Shown here piece after piece: positions 16,864-20,303 of a stretch of DNA of 20,303 nucleotides. Location: contig JANBTH010000339.1 in NCBI GenBank assembly GCA_027578815.1, positions 1 to 20,303 on the forward strand, written 5' to 3'. Below the pieces are notes generated by a model. The model was not told where the DNA came from. It searched no databases and saw only the letters and a program-made list of their open reading frames with translations. Position numbers and translations under genes: made by a program. Source of the stretch: Coemansia sp. RSA 1804. Its lineage: Eukaryota > Kickxellomycota > Kickxellomycetes > Kickxellales > Kickxellaceae. The first letter of the stretch is position 1. Every line of letters begins with the position of its first letter.

Positions 16864-19516
16864 ATGAGCGATATTGCAATGCAGTCACCATCGAACACGC
16901 AACTGGAAAACACACAGCCTACCCAGGCAACCCAGCCTATCCAGGCGACTCAGCGCCCTCCAATGTCTGCAAAGAACAGCTACTCTGGTGTATATGCGAC
17001 TCTGGTTCCTCGCAACCCCCAGCTAAAGCCCTTGCTAATGGAGAGAGACAGACTGATCCACGACGGATATACGATCGGACGGCTTGATGACTGCGATATA
17101 GCGTTGGATCGGAGCTTTATAAGCGGAAAACATTGCAGACTCTATATGGAACCTAGTACGGATCCAACAAGACCCAATCTATATATTCTAGACACAAGGT
17201 AACACTGTGGCTATATATCGGTTCTAGAAAGACCTTTAAGCTATATCTATGGCTACGCATACGCTCTGCATATGTCTCAGTATCCCTTTTGCTAATACAT
17301 GTATTGCATCTTGTTTGTATTGTAGCACCAACGGAACATATATCAATGACCGCGTTCTTGGACGTGGGAACTGTACTATCTTGCTTCATAAAGACCGTGT
17401 TGGGTTCCTGCAAACAACCAACGCCCTACCATCAGATATCGCCTTGGAATACAGCGTCGAGTTTACCGATAACAGTAACCAATCCAGCAATGATCATTCT
17501 GAAATTGGCACCGAGATGCTGCGCTTGTACGATTTCAAGCGAGAGATAGGCACCGGCAACTTTGCAAAGGTCTGGCTAGCAATCCACAAGCAGAGCGGAA
17601 CGGCTTGTGCGTGCAAGGTTATCAATAAGAAACGACATCTATTTAGCACTGGGCTAACCAGGGTGTTTGAGCGTGAAATAAGCATTATGAGACAACTAAA
17701 CCATCCAAACATTGTTCCTCTGCACGAGCTTCATATGGATCGCGATCGTATATATATATTTATGGAGTATCTTGAAGGGGGCGATTTGTTCTCATATCTT
17801 TCCGATAACGGATCATTCACAGAAGCCTGTTGTCGGCCAATCTTCAAGCAAATATGCAGTGCAGTACATTATCTTCATGCGAACGGTATCACCCATCGAG
17901 ATATAAAGCTGGACAACATTCTGATTAAAACTGCATCCAGCGGATCAATCCACTCTATTAAGGTTGCAGACTTTGGTCTTGCTCGTGCGGTTGGCGATGG
18001 CGATTTAATGCGGACCATATGTGGAACTCCAAGCTACCTGGCGCCAGAGATTGTTTGCAGAACCTCAGCATCAACACCGTATAGCAAGAGCGTTGATATG
18101 TGGGCGCTGGGCGTTGTCTTATATGCTCTGCATATGAACAGCTTTCCGTTTTCGAGGCTCTTTCAGAATGGCCAACCCTCAACAAACTCTATTGATGCTT
18201 ATCACCATGCAAGCAAGCTCACCGATACAAATTTAAAGTACATCTGCTTATCCGAGTCGCTCCGCGATCTGATTACAATGATGCTTCAAGTTGATGCCTC
18301 AGAGCGCATAACAATTGAAGCTGTTTTGCATCATCTTTGGATGCAGACTGGCAGCGACGGAGTTCCTGGAAGCATGTTTGAACCCTTTAATGTCTGGGGT
18401 GTGCTTAGGATAGAGGTGCCGCCGTCGAAACCACAGAACAACAGCAAACATAGCAATACACACTGTGCAAGACAGCAGCCACACATTGACTTGTTTCGTG
18501 ATAGCACCATCATCGGTCGAAGTCGCAAGAGCCATATCCAGATTCCTGATCCGCGGGTATCTGCCCAGCATTGTGAGATCCTATTTAAAGATTCGCTTGT
18601 CTTTCTACACAACATTGGACGCAGCAGAATTTTGGTGAACGGTGAGCTTGTATCAAGTGGTCAACAAGTGAGTCTCAACGGTCCGTTTACGTTTTCTCTT
18701 TGCGTACCAAGCTGCTCTGTGTCTGGGGTGGTAACATCATCGACTCCTTCCAGATGGGACACATGTAAATTTTCCGTCCACATGCTTCCCAGGCCATGGA
18801 ACCAGATCTGGGTTAACAACCAGGATGCAGAGTCCGTGGTCATTACCACCAATAGCCCAAAAGGCAAGGACATACCACAAGGAAATGGGCCAGCTTATCA
18901 ATTTGCTTCAGATTCTGTTTTGAAAGGATCTCAGCAGCACTCTGTTTCTATCAACTATGCTCTGACTGCAAAGAGCTCACCTTCTCAGCCTCCGCCACTT
19001 GTATTGCCAGTTCAGTCACATCATCTCTCCGCCTTGCCGTTCATGAATGCAAAGTTGGTCCATATCATTAATGGGTCACTTTTCTTTGATATTACCCCAG
19101 AAGCTCTGCTGGATCTTCTGGGTTCAGATTCTGCTATAGCTCAACAACCACTAGCAGTCATGGGTGCAATAAGCGGAGACTATCCACAAATCCACATACA
19201 TGATGACATGGTTGCCTTTGGACGCGACACAGACTGCACAGTTACAATTAATGATCCGCACATTAGTCACCTCCATTGCAAAATTGTTCTTGAAGATGGA
19301 AATGCCATTCTTATAAACTGCAGTGCGAACGGTACTTTTGTCAACTCTAAAAAGATTGATGGAACATCAGAGCTTAAAGAAGGTGATGATATTGTGCTGC
19401 TTTATGATTTCATTGAGCCGCAACAGCATGGTGAATGGCTGGGTAAAAACAGCATTGTAGACAGGCATGGCTATCCGATTTCCATAGGGTATCGTATTTA
19501 CAAACTTTATAGTTGA
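16864..19516 (+). CDS. Rad53/Chk2-like checkpoint kinase with three FHA domains
   Basis: Two exons, 16864-17198 and 17326-19516, with a 127-bp intron (17199-17325, gtaaca...tgtag), giving 841 residues. Residues 11-30 carry five TQ dipeptides, an SQ/TQ cluster like the ATM/ATR (Tel1/Mec1) target region of Chk2 and Rad53. FHA1 (about 68-150) has Gly72-Arg73, Ser87, His90 and STNGT at 112-116, the last formed across the splice junction. The Ser/Thr kinase domain (about 182-450) has GTGNFAKV, Lys209, HRDIKLDN with Asp304, DFG with Asp327, and APE ending at 353, so it should be active. FHA2 (about 500-570) keeps GRS and SAQH but lacks the NGT turn. FHA3 (about 735-810) is complete: GRD 744-746, SHLH 759-762, NGT from 780. 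Known relatives act in the nucleus in the replication and DNA-damage checkpoint. A third FHA is unusual. Rad53 has FHA-kinase-FHA; Chk2, Cds1 and Dun1 have one. Confidence 0.9.
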
Positions 19517-20303
19517 GAATAATCATTTAATAAACTGTGTCGTGATAATAAAAGCATATGCTGGGCAAAGATGCATTGATAATTACAGAATAATATTAGG
19601 TTTGCCTACAAACAAGCCATTGCAATAATTTGTGTTAGTAGAATGCACATGATGAACAATAGAATTCAAGTGGAAGGAATCAATAATAGCCATCAAGTTG
19701 TCTAGCATTCCTTAGATGTTGCTTTAAATATTTGCATGCTTGACAATTTGTGTTATTAACTTTGATGTTATATTATTGGGTTGAACATGTATCCATAGAT
19801 CACTAGCATAAATATCTGTGATGGTAATGTTTAATCTTTCCCTTTTTTGTTTTAGTTCTGTTTACCTTAACTTCACAAAATAAACAATTCTAGTCTTTTA
19901 GAAAACATTACTATAGTTTTCAACAATTTGTTTGACAACTAATAGAAAATTGTGCATTAATTCAAGATAAAATAGGCATATCACCAACTAAGTCTTCTAT
20001 CAATCGATTGCTACGTATGGTAATATGTTGGGTATTTGACTTTTGACATGTTTTCAAAATCATGTCAACAAATATGCCAGAAAATAAAAACAATGTACAA
20101 GGATGAGATTGTCAATTCACAGTAAATAACAATGAAACTATACTGAGATGCATGGTTGCATGTGTGTAAGTCAGATTGTTTCTAGATGATACTGATAATG
20201 TCATATGTTATTACAAACATTCATTTTGTTGGAATTGATTGAATTTGCTGATTCTTCTTAATTCCTTATCTTTTCACATCCCATTGGTCAGTTGTTATCT
20301 TTA
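19517..20303. other. A+T-rich 3' region, no gene recognised
   Basis: 787 bp of strongly A+T-rich sequence with no long open frame in any direction. It begins with the kinase 3' UTR. I see no tandem repeat, hairpin or mobile-element end. Confidence 0.6.
19529..19534 (+). terminator. Poly(A) signal of the FHA kinase gene
   Basis: AATAAA starts 13 bp after the stop codon, and a second AATAAA lies at 19547-19552. Confidence 0.5.

Noticed and set aside
1..20303. Mobile elements, CRISPR arrays, rRNA, viral insertions
   Set aside because: No transposase or reverse-transcriptase motifs, regularly spaced repeats, rRNA-like sequence or viral genes were seen in any frame.

Overview
The window is nuclear DNA from a fungus. 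The protein families are eukaryotic and fungal in flavour: a Sen54 tRNA-splicing subunit, an HSF-type transcription factor, a Rad53/Chk2-like kinase and a zinc-finger PRMT3. Coding regions are interrupted by GT-AG introns of roughly 100-260 bp, and AATAAA-type poly(A) signals follow several stop codons. A respiratory complex I subunit (NDUFB3) and a complex I assembly factor (NDUFAF8) exclude Saccharomyces-like yeasts that lost complex I. The moderate GC content, compact genes and this gene style would suit an early-diverging lineage (zoopagomycete, kickxellomycete or mucoromycete), but that placement is inference. I see no transposon, CRISPR array, rRNA or tRNA.

Layout from left to right. 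(1) + strand, about 645-2189: a four-exon gene whose spliced product resembles the Mediator subunit Med1; its 5' end is unresolved. (2) - strand 2349-4190: mitochondrial glutamyl-tRNA synthetase. (3) + strand 4344-4547: a 67-aa twin CX9C protein, NDUFAF8-like. (4) - strand 4696-6477: PRMT3 arginine methyltransferase. (5) + strand 6832-8100: Sen54, three exons. (6) - strand 8703-10377: HSF-type transcription factor with polyglutamine tracts, two exons. (7) a 1.86-kb intergenic region with several HSE-like palindromes. (8) + strand 12240-12443: NDUFB3. (9) + strand 13129-14766: branched-chain 2-oxoacid dehydrogenase E2 (DBT). (10) - strand 14906-16429: mitochondrial MidA/NDUFAF7-family methyltransferase. 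(11) + strand 16864-19516: DNA-damage-checkpoint-type kinase with three FHA domains, two exons. (12) an A+T-rich tail without a recognisable gene.

Neighbouring genes mostly alternate in strand, giving divergent promoter pairs (EARS2/NDUFAF8, PRMT3/SEN54, HSF/NDUFB3, MidA/kinase) and convergent 3' ends. Five of the ten genes have mitochondrial roles: translation, complex I structure and assembly, branched-chain amino-acid catabolism and a mitochondrial methyltransferase. They are separate transcription units, not an operon.

I found no wholly new multi-gene system. The most unusual protein is the checkpoint kinase, with architecture [TQ cluster]-FHA-kinase-FHA-FHA. Secondary points of interest are a PRMT3 with an insertion before its THW loop, the HSE-like palindromes upstream of the HSF gene, and Med1- and Sen54-like genes that become recognisable only after splicing is worked out by hand.
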